Numbered from the stretch's first letter, positions 7,209-15,384 are shown. The stretch: 24,321 bases of DNA from Stomatobaculum sp. (GCA_017449925.1 JAFSYO010000056.1:1-24321); one strand, 5' to 3'. Notes: generated by a model from the letters alone, not told the origin. Numbers and translations: made by a program.

Positions 7209-10137
7209 CTGTGAAGGCCTCAGCCGCCTCGCGGATCTGCGCCTCATTTCCGATCACGCATTTCACACCGTCAGAAAGAACTGCCCGGAGAAGCGGCGCC
7301 AGTGCCCGGATATCCTCCGGGACAGCGTCCAGGATCTCTTCCCTTTCCAGCTGGATCTCCTCATCCGTCACGTGGCTGTACCAGGCGGCCAGTCCGCGGC
7401 TTCCCTTGCCCTGGGGAGTCAGCGGGATATCCAGCTCGCTGACCGCGCCGATGATAAACTTCGTCATCTCCCGTTCGTCCGCGTCGAACTGTGAAACGTA
7501 GTCCGCGATCCCTTCATAGACCTTGTCCGTCTCCAGGATCTTCGGATCCCGGTAGGAGACGAATCCTGCTGTCCCGGCCCGGCCGAAGGCTGCGGAACAG
7601 CCGTAGGCGCCGCCCTTCACCCGGATATTGTTCCATAGGTAATCGTAGCTCAGAAGGACCTTGAGGATCCGGAGCGCGCCGGTATATCTGAACCCGTGGG
7701 CTCTGAAGTTTCCGATCCGCGCCACATAGTTCACCAGGGAAGCGCTGGTCCAGGCTTCTCTTCTCACACAGGGCACAAACTCTTCCGCGCTTTCCTGCCG
7801 CTCTGTTTCGGGCCAGCCTGCCCGATAGCCGCGGAAGGCCTTGCAGAAAGCTTCATAGCCCTCCGCATCAGCCGTCAGGTGGACCGTAAGATTCCCTGCG
7901 GTAAAGATCTTCTCCACCAGTTCCTTAAGCTTTGCAATTGTTTTCTCCGCCTTTGCGTCAAAATCCGCGCACAGCCTTTCCAGGAGGCGGTAGTAGACGA
8001 TGCCTTTTGTGGCATCGCTGAACTGGGACGATCTGAACAGACAGCTTCCCGCCCGGACCAGAGCAGCTGAATGTCCGGAAGCTGTCAGCCGGTCCTTCAG
8101 GCCGGCTTTCACCTCAGCGGCGATATCCTTCAGCCTCTCGCGGTCGGAAAGTTTCGTTTCAAGAAGCATTTCCCGCATCGTCTCAAGGGCGAAGGGAATC
8201 TTATCGTGCAGTACTTTGCCGAAGCCGGTGAACACGAACCTGACCTGGCAGTCTCCGCTGTAGTCCGCGTAGCTGTCCATGCCGAAGCTTATTCCTCCGC
8301 TGCACCGGTTGATCAGAGTCGACAATTCCGCATAGCTGTGCTGTTCCGTATCGATATAACCGAGAGAATCCTTCAGAAGAGCAAGATACGGATAATCCTC
8401 CTCTTTCAGGAACGTACAGTCGAACAGGAGCCGCAGATAGGCGATCCCGGATGTAAACACATCCGACCAGATCACTTTCACTCCGTCCTCTTCCCGTTCT
8501 GCAAAGATGATCTTCTCCGCCTGCCGGGTGATGTCGCTCCGTTTTAAAAGCGGGATCTTCCTCAGATCCTCCGGAGAGGAGGGTTCGCTCTGATAAGTTT
8601 TCAGCTCTTTTGTTTCCCGGACCAGTCTCTCCCGTTCCTCTTCTGAAAGGGAGGATGCCTTGGCGGAAAGCTGTTCCTTCAGTTCCAGGTCCCTCTTCCC
8701 GGCCTGCCCCGGGACCGGTTTCATAATGATCAGGGCGCCGTTCCTGTTCTCCAGAAGCGCTTCTCTGATCAGTGATTCAAAGAAGTTTTCGTCTACTTTC
8801 CGGTAGAGCTCCCGGAACAGTTCGTCGAACTTTAAATGCATGCAAGGGTCTTCATCGTAGAGCCAGCTGTTAAAGCATTCAATACCGTACATGAGGCCTT
8901 TGGGATATGACCCGAAGTCCGCTTCTCTTGCCCGGAATTCCGCCGCGTTGATTGCAGCCTTCAGCATCTCATGGTCCAGCGCTCCTTCCGACAGCTCCTT
9001 CAGTGTCTCTGTGATCACTCTCCTGCAGTCTTCTTTTTTCTCAAACGAGCTGTTCTTGACCGTTATCGTAAAGTACGGTTCCCGGATCCCGTTGGCGTAA
9101 CCTCCATATACATCCTCTCCCAGGCCGGCATTGATCACCGCTTCATGCAGCGGCGCCCCCGGCACCTCCATCAGCACATAGGCCAGGGCCTGGAACGCAT
9201 TGTACCTGACCGGATCCAGCTCGCCGCCCACGCGGGTGTTGAAAGAAAAACTGACTGCATTCTCCGGGGACTCGCTTTCCGAAAGGGGGTACTCACAGAC
9301 CTCTTCAACATAGTTCTCCAGCTTTGCCGGGACAGGGATCCCGGAATCCGGTTCCCTCCGCTCATAGGAGGACAGGTAGGTTTCATCGATATAGCGGAGC
9401 TGCTCCGCCATGTCTGTATTGCCGTAAAGATAAATATATGAATTGGACGGATGATAATACCTGGAGTGGAAAGCCAGGTAGTCTTCATAGGTCAGTTCCG
9501 GGATGATGTCCGGATCGCCGCCGGAATCCTCCGCGTAAGGATGACCGGGGAACAGTGCCTGTCCGATGGCCTGCTCCATCCTGCCGTCCAGGGAGGAATA
9601 GGCACCCTTCATCTCATTGTATACCACGCCGTTCAGCCGGAGCTCTCCGTCGGCGGAATCCATCTCGTAGTGCCAGCCTTCCTGCCGGAAGATCTTCTCT
9701 TCCCGGTACAGATTCGGATGAAACACCGCATCCAGATAAACATCCATCAGGTTCCTGAAATCCGTGTCATTGCAGCTGGCCACCGGATAGATCGTCTTGT
9801 CCGGGTAGGTCATTGCATTCAGGAAAGTGTTGAGAGAGCCTTTCACCAGCTCTACAAAAGGATCCTTGGAAGGATACTTTTCGGAACCGCAGAGCACCGT
9901 GTGCTCGACGATATGCGCTACTCCGGTGGAATCCCGGGAAGGCGTGCGGAAGCCGATGGTAAATACCTTGTTGTTGTCGCTGCAGAGCAGCAGGAACACT
10001 TTTGCTCCGGTCTTCCGGTGCTCCATCGTGACTCCTGTTGCCCGGATCTCCGGGATCTCCGTCTCAGTCAGGAACTGATACGCACCAAGGCCCTTCAGCT
10101 CTTCCATCTGTTTCTTCAGATCATAGGACTTCGTCAT
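7183..10137 (-). CDS. M16C-family zinc metalloprotease (PreP/Cym1-like)
   Basis: A 984-residue insulinase-type peptidase, the length expected for the single-chain M16C subfamily, which folds as four alpha/beta domains into a closed chamber that degrades peptides. The inverted zinc motif HIVEH is at residues 75-79 (H75, E78 catalytic base, H79) and the third ligand is E175 in YNEMKGAYSS, both in the first domain. Context such as LCGSEKYPSKDPF and GSLNTFLNAMTYPDKT is typical of the presequence-protease branch. No signal peptide is visible, so it is probably cytosolic. GGAGG (10147-10151) lies within the end of the upstream YdcF-type gene, so the two are probably cotranscribed. The substrate in bacteria is not known to me; a role in peptide clearance is inference. 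Confidence 0.92.
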   Translation of the reverse strand: MTKSYDLKKQMEELKGLGAYQFLTETEIPEIRATGVTMEHRKTGAKVFLLLCSDNNKVFTIGFRTPSRDSTGVAHIVEHTVLCGSEKYPSKDPFVELVKGSLNTFLNAMTYPDKTIYPVASCNDTDFRNLMDVYLDAVFHPNLYREEKIFRQEGWHYEMDSADGELRLNGVVYNEMKGAYSSLDGRMEQAIGQALFPGHPYAEDSGGDPDIIPELTYEDYLAFHSRYYHPSNSYIYLYGNTDMAEQLRYIDETYLSSYERREPDSGIPVPAKLENYVEEVCEYPLSESESPENAVSFSFNTRVGGELDPVRYNAFQALAYVLMEVPGAPLHEAVINAGLGEDVYGGYANGIREPYFTITVKNSSFEKKEDCRRVITETLKELSEGALDHEMLKAAINAAEFRAREADFGSYPKGLMYGIECFNSWLYDEDPCMHLKFDELFRELYRKVDENFFESLIREALLENRNGALIIMKPVPGQAGKRDLELKEQLSAKASSLSEEERERLVRETKELKTYQSEPSSPEDLRKIPLLKRSDITRQAEKIIFAEREEDGVKVIWSDVFTSGIAYLRLLFDCTFLKEEDYPYLALLKDSLGYIDTEQHSYAELSTLINRCSGGISFGMDSYADYSGDCQVRFVFTGFGKVLHDKIPFALETMREMLLETKLSDRERLKDIAAEVKAGLKDRLTASGHSAALVRAGSCLFRSSQFSDATKGIVYYRLLERLCADFDAKAEKTIAKLKELVEKIFTAGNLTVHLTADAEGYEAFCKAFRGYRAGWPETERQESAEEFVPCVRREAWTSASLVNYVARIGNFRAHGFRYTGALRILKVLLSYDYLWNNIRVKGGAYGCSAAFGRAGTAGFVSYRDPKILETDKVYEGIADYVSQFDADEREMTKFIIGAVSELDIPLTPQGKGSRGLAAWYSHVTDEEIQLEREEILDAVPEDIRALAPLLRAVLSDGVKCVIGNEAQIREAAEAFTDVTPLFSA

Positions 10138-10140
10138 TCT

Positions 10141-10971
10141 TTACAACCTCCCGAAAAACTTGTCCTTTACAATGGCGATGCACTCTCTTGCCACAAAATG
10201 AGCAAACATCACCGGGTCGCTTTTTGCCGCGATGCCGCTGCAGTCCCTGCCGGTCATCTTCCTGGCCAGGTGCGTGGCCCGGAACAGGTGATAGTCCGCG
10301 CTGAGGATCGCCACCCTGACCGGCAGTCCCTCTGCCTGAATAAAGGAAGCTCCTTCCGGCATTTGTTTCGCCGCGCGTCCCCGGCTCCCTTTTTCCTCTG
10401 TCCGGATCCGGTCGATCAGAGCCTCGCTGTACATCAGGTTCTCATAAGTGTTCTTTGACTGGATCTCCAGGAGCAGCCGGCTCTCCGGCACTCCGTTGTA
10501 GACCAGATACGATCCCATGACCTCGGCTTCTGTCGCCGGCTCCTTCGGCCCTTTTCCTCCCGAAAGGACAAAACGCGTCCCCGGATTCCGGTCAGAAAAG
10601 CGGATCGCCTCATCCAGCCGCCGTTTCAGCGAAGGAGACAGACTTCCGTCCTCTTTCACCGATGCTCCCAGTACGATGCAGAAATCCGGATTCCGGACCT
10701 CCTCCCGGGACATTCCGGAAGCGACCAGGATCGCGGCTGCGATCATCACTGCCATTCCGGCGAAGGCCGCTGTGTGAAGGGCAGTCACCAGCCAGAGCGG
10801 TGTCTGCCGGAGCCCCTTCCGGTATCCCCAGGCTGCAGCGGTATTCAGAAGAAAAAATGCCGCAAAGAACAGCCAGATCCAGTGCTGCTGCACCAGGAAT
10901 CCGGAATAAATAAGAAGCAGGATCCAATAGGCCGCACACAGCGCGGTCAATGCCCCGAAATAAAGTGTCAT
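10141..10971 (-). CDS. YdcF/ElyC/SanA-family (DUF218) membrane protein
   Basis: A 276-residue protein with about three N-terminal hydrophobic helices (roughly residues 5-27, 31-48 and 60-86), then a DUF218 domain from ~97. Landmarks are FCIVLGASVKEDG, LSPSLKRRLDEA, RFVLSGGKG, TEAEVMGSYL, SKNTYENLMYS and ILSADYHLFRA. The family includes SanA and ElyC, linked to envelope integrity; biochemical activity is poorly established. The soluble domain probably follows the last membrane segment on the outside, but topology is inferred. The start ATG overlaps the stop of the upstream U32 gene (ATGA at 10968-10971), a sign of translational coupling. Its own stop is 4 bases from the M16 gene start. Confidence 0.88.
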   Translation of the reverse strand: MTLYFGALTALCAAYWILLLIYSGFLVQQHWIWLFFAAFFLLNTAAAWGYRKGLRQTPLWLVTALHTAAFAGMAVMIAAAILVASGMSREEVRNPDFCIVLGASVKEDGSLSPSLKRRLDEAIRFSDRNPGTRFVLSGGKGPKEPATEAEVMGSYLVYNGVPESRLLLEIQSKNTYENLMYSEALIDRIRTEEKGSRGRAAKQMPEGASFIQAEGLPVRVAILSADYHLFRATHLARKMTGRDCSGIAAKSDPVMFAHFVARECIAIVKDKFFGRL

Positions 10972-12209
10972 TCCTTTGTCTCCATGCGGATCAGGTCCCC
11001 CGGTTCCGGTGCCGGATCCAGAAGGACACGCAACTCCTCCAGGGGATGCGGCGCGCTTTCCATGTCTTCTCCCTCACCATTCCGGATCCCGCGGACCAGA
11101 CTTGTCACGTTGCGGAAATCCTTTTTCATGATCTCAACTTTGTCGCCCACACAGAATTTGTTCTTCTGCGGGAAACATGCCCTTCCCTCTTCGTCGATCC
11201 GCTCCACAGTCCCGAGGTAGGTCCAGCTCCGCACGTAAGTGTTGCTGTCGTAGATCTGCGCGCTGCTGTCTGGTTTCCCGAAATAAAAGCCGGTGGTAAA
11301 CTCCCGGTAAGTACATTTCGAGATCTCCTCTTCATACAGCGGCAGATGCTCCCGGTAAAGCTGAGGATCCTCGAACCAGTCGTCGAGCGCTTTCCGGTAG
11401 CTCCGGGCAGTCACGGCAGCATACAGAGCTGTCTTCATCCTGCCTTCGATCTTAAAGCTCCGGATGCCCGCTTCACACAGCTCCGGAATATGGCGGATCA
11501 TGCAGAGATCCTTGGAATTGAAAATATATGTTCCCCTCTCGTCTTCCTCCACCGGAATATACTGTCCCGGCCGTTTCTCCTCGACCAGGGCGTATTTCCA
11601 GCGGCAGGGATGGGCGCAGGCTCCGCGGTTCGCGTCGCGTCCGGCGAGAAAACTGCTCAGAAGGCACCGTCCGGAATAAGAAATACACATGGCGCCATGG
11701 ACAAAGGCTTCGATCTCCAGGTCCTCCGGGATCCTGTCCCGGATCTCCGAAAGCTCCCGGAGAGAAAGCTCCCTGGCCGCCACCACACGCTTCGCGCCGA
11801 GTTCATGCCAGAAAAGAAAGGTGCCGTAGTTCGTATTGTTTGCCTGGGTGCTGATGTGCAGATCGATCCCCGGGCAGAGGCGCTTCGCCGCCATGAAGAG
11901 CGCCGGATCCGAGACGATGAGGGCGTCAGGCCGGATCCCGGAAAGCTCTGCGAAATACCGTTCCGCCGCAGCCAGATCCTCGTTGTGAGCCAGGATGTTC
12001 ACTGTCACATAGACCTTTCTTCCCCGCGCATGGGCATAGGCGATCCCTTCTGCCATTTCCTCCGTTGTAAAATTCTTTGCCATGGCCCGGAGGCCAAAGG
12101 CCTCTCCTCCCAGATATACAGCATCCGCGCCGTAGTCAATGGCAGTCCTGAGCACATCCGGACTCCCCGCCGGCAGCAGAAGCTCAGGCTTTCTGGTCAT
12201 ATTCTGCAT
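10968..12209 (-). CDS. trhP: U32-family tRNA hydroxylation protein, TrhP type
   Basis: Probably the TrhP-type enzyme that forms 5-hydroxyuridine at tRNA position 34. The protein (413 residues from the chosen start) begins KPELLLPAGSPDVL and has the U32 signature FVHGAMCISYSGRCLL, then NRGACAHPCRW, whose four cysteines are the expected Fe-S ligands. FNSKDLCMI and FKIEGRMK follow. Historical names call it a collagenase-like peptidase. The neighbouring trmR gene, whose product in B. subtilis methylates ho5U34, supports the tRNA role; Bacillus has two copies (yrrN, yrrO) here. Three in-frame ATGs compete: 12218, 12209 and 12200. The AGGGAG at 12219-12224 touches the first but sits 9 bases from the second, so 12209 is preferred. 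The 5' end overlaps trmR by 26 bases. Confidence 0.9.
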   Translation of the reverse strand: MQNMTRKPELLLPAGSPDVLRTAIDYGADAVYLGGEAFGLRAMAKNFTTEEMAEGIAYAHARGRKVYVTVNILAHNEDLAAAERYFAELSGIRPDALIVSDPALFMAAKRLCPGIDLHISTQANNTNYGTFLFWHELGAKRVVAARELSLRELSEIRDRIPEDLEIEAFVHGAMCISYSGRCLLSSFLAGRDANRGACAHPCRWKYALVEEKRPGQYIPVEEDERGTYIFNSKDLCMIRHIPELCEAGIRSFKIEGRMKTALYAAVTARSYRKALDDWFEDPQLYREHLPLYEEEISKCTYREFTTGFYFGKPDSSAQIYDSNTYVRSWTYLGTVERIDEEGRACFPQKNKFCVGDKVEIMKKDFRNVTSLVRGIRNGEGEDMESAPHPLEELRVLLDPAPEPGDLIRMETKE

Positions 12210-12885
12210 GTTCCTCATCTCCCTGTAATAATCCCGTCCAATAACCTGTCTTTACCGTCAGCGCCGTTCCGTCCCCGCAGGGCGTCACGGATGTCACCAG
12301 TCCCTTGGTGTGCGTCAGGGTATAAAGATAATTCCTCATCCTGGCGTGAATGGTCCGGTCCCTCCGGTCCAGGGCAAAACGGGATTCTGCCGCAGTGCCC
12401 TCCTGAAGGACATTGTCTGAGACCAGGACGCCGCCGGTTTTCAGACATTTTAAAAGATGCGGCAGCCAGATCAGGTACTGACCCTTGGCCGCATCCACAA
12501 AAACAAGGTCATAATGGTCCGCAGGAAGTCCGGGCAGGATCTGTCCGGCATCCCCTTCCAGCAGTTCGATCCGCCCGGAAAGTCCCGCGCGGACAAAATT
12601 CCGTCCGGCCGCCTCGATCCTGGACGGCCAGTTCTCTATGGTCGTAATCTTCGCCTCCGCTGCTGCCTTCGCCATCACGATGGCGGAATACCCGGCGCCT
12701 GTCCCCACTTCCAGGATCCTTTCGGGGCGTGTCATCGCAATGACGGTCTTCAGAAGCGACTCTGTGTCCCGCCGGATCACAGGGACTTCATTCTGCACCG
12801 CTTCCCTGCGGATCGCCTCTGTCGCTGCGTCATTGCCTGGATCCAGGGAGTCGAGATAGTCCCTGATCCTGTCACTCCGGATCAC
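12184..12885 (-). CDS. trmR: tRNA 5-hydroxyuridine O-methyltransferase TrmR (YrrM-like)
   Basis: A 233-residue class I SAM-dependent O-methyltransferase of the COG4122 type. Motif I is EVGTGAGYS (59-67), the metal/SAM Asp is in FVDAAKGQY (D131), and SDNV is at 156-159. In B. subtilis the orthologue YrrM/TrmR converts ho5U34 to mo5U34 in tRNA. Its place between the MltG slot and the U32 gene is the same as yrrL-yrrM-yrrN, which is the main reason for the specific name. The start is GTG at 12885, overlapping the upstream TGA as GTGA, with AGGAGGG at about 12891-12897. The C-terminus overlaps the start of trhP, so translation of the pair is probably coupled. Confidence 0.88.
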   Translation of the reverse strand: MIRSDRIRDYLDSLDPGNDAATEAIRREAVQNEVPVIRRDTESLLKTVIAMTRPERILEVGTGAGYSAIVMAKAAAEAKITTIENWPSRIEAAGRNFVRAGLSGRIELLEGDAGQILPGLPADHYDLVFVDAAKGQYLIWLPHLLKCLKTGGVLVSDNVLQEGTAAESRFALDRRDRTIHARMRNYLYTLTHTKGLVTSVTPCGDGTALTVKTGYWTGLLQGDEEHAEYDQKA

Positions 12886-13289
12886 GTCTTTCCCTCCTGG
12901 CTGCTGTCCGGCCCCGCGTTCAGGTCCTCCAGAAGCTCCTTCACCGTTTCCGAGGTATTCAGGAGATAACTTCCGGGCTTTACAGTCAACCCGAAAAAGA
13001 CTGCCTGCACGCGGAAGGAAGCCGTGTTTTCGATCAGCCCTTTCTTCTGGAGGAGTTCCGCTGCCTGCTCCGTGTCGGCGTTCTGGGGAATCGTGACCCG
13101 AATATCCCTGCCGGGCGCTTCTTCCACACTCTTGGTGCAGAACAGCCCGTAGCCGAAGCTGTAAGCCGCAGTGACGCCGCGGTACATGACCAGCACAAGA
13201 AGCGTGTAGATCAGGATACGCGCCGCGATCTCCATCATGCCCGAAGATAGTTTGTTCAGTTGTTCCGAACCACGTGTCGTCTTTCCCAT
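12882..13289 (-). CDS. Short MltG/YceG-like membrane protein lacking the catalytic domain
   Basis: A 135-residue protein with a basic N-terminus, one membrane helix (about residues 23-50) and an extracytoplasmic part. VTIPQNADTEQAAELLQKKG, the following SFRVQAVFFG and VKPGSYLLNTSE match the LysM-like N-terminal subdomain of MltG (YceG), which normally precedes the lytic transglycosylase domain. Full MltG is about 330-380 residues; here the frame ends after LLEDLNAG with a short tail, so the catalytic Glu region is absent. It sits exactly where yrrL (mltG) sits in Bacillus. No good Shine-Dalgarno is seen before its ATG, which lies 4 bases after the RNase J stop, suggesting coupling. It may bind peptidoglycan or act as a regulator; that is inference. 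Confidence 0.8.
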   Translation of the reverse strand: MGKTTRGSEQLNKLSSGMMEIAARILIYTLLVLVMYRGVTAAYSFGYGLFCTKSVEEAPGRDIRVTIPQNADTEQAAELLQKKGLIENTASFRVQAVFFGLTVKPGSYLLNTSETVKELLEDLNAGPDSSQEGKT

Positions 13290-13293
13290 GTTC

Positions 13294-14181
13294 TCAGTCG
13301 ATTCCCATTACGATCGGAAGTATCATCGGATTCCTCTTCATCCGCTTCCAGAAGAAATCTGAAAGCTCGTCCCTGAGGATCCCCTTCAGCTTCGTCCAGT
13401 CAGTCACTTTGGCGCTCAGGGAGTCCTCCACCGCCGTCTGGGCGATGTTCCGCGCCTCCTCCATCAGATCCTCCGATTCCTTGACATAGATAAAGCCTCT
13501 GGAAACGATCTCCGGACCCGCGAGAAGACGATTCGTCCCACGCTCCAGCGCAATAGTCACGATCATGATACCATTCTGCGCAAGATTCTGTCTATCTCTC
13601 AGGACCACGTTGCCTACATCGCCGACACCCAGACCGTCCACCATGATGCCGCCGGCCTGAACACGGCCTGTAATACAGCAGGAATATGCCGTCAGCTCCA
13701 CCACATCGCCCGTGGACATGAAGAGGATGTTCTCCTTCGGCACGCCCACCGCCTCCGCAAGTTCCACCTGCGCTTTCCTGTGGCGGTACTCTCCGTGGAC
13801 CGGAAGCGCGAACTTCGGCCGCAGCAGGGAATACATCAGCTTGATCTCTTCCGCGCAGGCATGTCCGGAGACATGGGTGTCCTGGAAGATCACCTCTGCC
13901 CCCTGGATGGAAAGCTCGTTGATGACTTTATCCACCGCTTTCTCATTGCCGGGAATCGGATGGGAACTCATGATGATCACGTCGTTGGGCGTAATGGTCA
14001 CCTTGCGGTGTATGCCGCTGGCCATCCGGGACAGGGCAGCCATGCTTTCTCCCTGGGAGCCTGTAGTGATCAGCACTGTCTTTTCCGGCGGGAAATTCTT
14101 CAGCTGCTCGATATCGATCAGCGTTCCCTCCGGAATCTGGATATACCCCAGTTCATTCGCAATTCCGATGACGTTCACCAT
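13294..14181 (-). CDS. rnj: Ribonuclease J, C-terminal part (in frame with, and cut from, the N-terminal part)
   Basis: Continues the RNase J reading frame after an in-frame TGA at 14188-14190. From the ATG at 14179-14181 it gives 295 residues: the rest of the beta-CASP domain with TGSQGE (40-45), SSHPIPGNE (72-80) and HVSGHA (103-108), the return to the beta-lactamase fold with PVHGEYRH (127-134), and the C-terminal domain. Every expected motif is intact and there is no frameshift or second stop, so decay has not spread. It could be made by readthrough, or by reinitiation at the ATG, which lies two codons (Arg, Ser) past the stop. There is no strong Shine-Dalgarno for an independent start. 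Alone it lacks the HxHxDH metal site and cannot be a full nuclease. Confidence 0.88.
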   Translation of the reverse strand: MVNVIGIANELGYIQIPEGTLIDIEQLKNFPPEKTVLITTGSQGESMAALSRMASGIHRKVTITPNDVIIMSSHPIPGNEKAVDKVINELSIQGAEVIFQDTHVSGHACAEEIKLMYSLLRPKFALPVHGEYRHRKAQVELAEAVGVPKENILFMSTGDVVELTAYSCCITGRVQAGGIMVDGLGVGDVGNVVLRDRQNLAQNGIMIVTIALERGTNRLLAGPEIVSRGFIYVKESEDLMEEARNIAQTAVEDSLSAKVTDWTKLKGILRDELSDFFWKRMKRNPMILPIVMGID

Positions 14182-14187
14182 GGAGCG

Positions 14188-14190
14188 TCA
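14188..14190 (-). other. In-frame TGA stop within the RNase J gene
   Basis: The minus strand reads GTG GTG GAA TGA CGC TCC ATG, that is VVE-stop-RSM. RNase J proteins have Gly-Arg-Ser-Met here, and GGA to TGA is one base change (plus strand TCC to TCA). The stop is followed by C, the leakiest known context for UGA in E. coli. Many other genes in the window end in TGA, so this is not a general recoding. Confidence 0.9.
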
Positions 14191-15384
14191 TTCCACCACG
14201 ACCTTTCTGCCGAACCGGTAAGCGGTGTTGATGATCTGCTGCACACGGTCCACATTCGATGCAAAGGTAGCAACGATGATCCTGTTCTTCTGGTGCTCTG
14301 AGAAGATCATATCAAAGGTTCTTCCCACGGTGCGCTCCGACATGGTAAAGCCCGGGCGGATCGCGTTGGTGGAATCGCAGAGAAGCGCCAGAACGCCGTT
14401 CTTTCCAAGTTCCGCCATGCGCTGCAGGTCCGCTGCCTCTCCGAAGACCGGGGTGTAATCGATCTTAAAATCACCGGTATGGAAAATAACTCCTGCCGGC
14501 GAAAAGATCGCCAGAGCAGAGCTGTCGGAGATCGAGTGGTTCGTCTTGATGAATTCCACATTAAAATCGCCCAGAGGAACGGTGTCCCCGTGATTCACCA
14601 CGAACAGCTTCGCGGAATCCGCCAGGCGGTGCTCCTCCAGCTTATGCCGGATCAGGGCGATGGTCAGCCTCGTGGAATAGACCGGCACATTCAGTTCCTT
14701 CAGAATGTAAGGCAGCGCGCCGATGTGGTCCTCATGACCGTGGGTGATCACAAAACCCTTTACCTTTGAGGCATTGTCCTTCAGATAGGTGATATCCGGG
14801 ATCACGCAGTCGATGCCGTACATATCTTCCGCGGGGAAAGCAATACCGCAGTCCACTGCCACGATGCTGTCCCCGTACTCGAAGACGGTGATATTCATTC
14901 CGATCTGTTCCAGTCCGCCCAGCGGGATGATCTTCACCATGGCACCCTCGTCCTGAGGAATCCGGGAAGCCTTCGGGTATTTTCCCGGTCTCAGTTCCTT
15001 CTTCAGGGCATAGTCCATTTTCGGGAAGATCTCCTGCACAGGAACCTCCTCCTTTTTCAGGATGATCTCCTTTTTTATCACCTTTTCCGTCCTGGAAACT
15101 TTCTCCTGTTTCGGAAGCTTTCCTTTTTTCGGCATTCTCTCCGTTTTCGGAAGTTTCTCTTTTTTCGGGAGTTTTTCAGCCTTTAGTATTTTTTCCGTCT
15201 TCAGGTGCTTCTCTGTCTTCAGGTGTTTCCCGGCTTTCTTATGCGGCTTCTGCTCCTGCGCTGCAATATGGCTCCCCTGTTTTTTCTTTGTCTTTTTTAC
15301 TTCTGTCTCGCCTCCGGTCAGGGAACGGCTTCTTTCCCTTAGCTTCCGGATAGCGTGCAGAGGATTATTCTCCATCTCACTCAA
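14188..15384 (-). CDS. rnj: Ribonuclease J, N-terminal part with long Lys/Glu-rich extension; ends at premature TGA
   Basis: RNase J is the 5'-3' exo/endoribonuclease central to mRNA decay and rRNA maturation in Bacillota. This frame encodes 398 residues and stops at TGA (codon 399). The whole open frame 13294-15384 would give about 696 codons. Residues 1-148 are a charged extension, including ten hexapeptide repeats (54-113). The normal RNase J start corresponds to MVKIIPLGGLEQIG at residue 149. The metal motif THGHEDH (214-220) and later ligands around FHTGDFK (301-307) and CDSTN (336-340) are intact. The cut falls inside the beta-CASP domain. The start is TTG at 15382-15384, with AAAGG at 15396-15400; ATG at 15375 is an alternative. 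It follows the DUF1292 gene by 8 bases. Confidence 0.9.
   Translation of the reverse strand: MSEMENNPLHAIRKLRERSRSLTGGETEVKKTKKKQGSHIAAQEQKPHKKAGKHLKTEKHLKTEKILKAEKLPKKEKLPKTERMPKKGKLPKQEKVSRTEKVIKKEIILKKEEVPVQEIFPKMDYALKKELRPGKYPKASRIPQDEGAMVKIIPLGGLEQIGMNITVFEYGDSIVAVDCGIAFPAEDMYGIDCVIPDITYLKDNASKVKGFVITHGHEDHIGALPYILKELNVPVYSTRLTIALIRHKLEEHRLADSAKLFVVNHGDTVPLGDFNVEFIKTNHSISDSSALAIFSPAGVIFHTGDFKIDYTPVFGEAADLQRMAELGKNGVLALLCDSTNAIRPGFTMSERTVGRTFDMIFSEHQKNRIIVATFASNVDRVQQIINTAYRFGRKVVVE
15046..15225 (-). repeat. Ten 18-base repeats encoding Lys-rich hexapeptides in RNase J
   Basis: Ten successive hexapeptides: HLKTEK, HLKTEK, ILKAEK, LPKKEK, LPKTER, MPKKGK, LPKQEK, VSRTEK, VIKKEI, ILKKEE. 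At DNA level the first two units are nearly identical, and longer similarity (about 36 bases) joins later pairs. It resembles a minisatellite that expanded in frame. Confidence 0.85.

Noticed and set aside
10950..12647. Long plus-strand open frame (565 codons)
   Set aside because: It is antisense to trhP and trmR, whose protein motifs are clear; composition is Arg/Pro/Ser-rich without family signals, typical of a GC-rich shadow.
14188..14190. Genome-wide reassignment of UGA to Gly, as in some candidate-phylum bacteria
   Set aside because: glyS, trhP, the MltG-like gene, ruvX, ireB, mtaB, thiI, prmA and dnaK all end in TGA at the expected family lengths.
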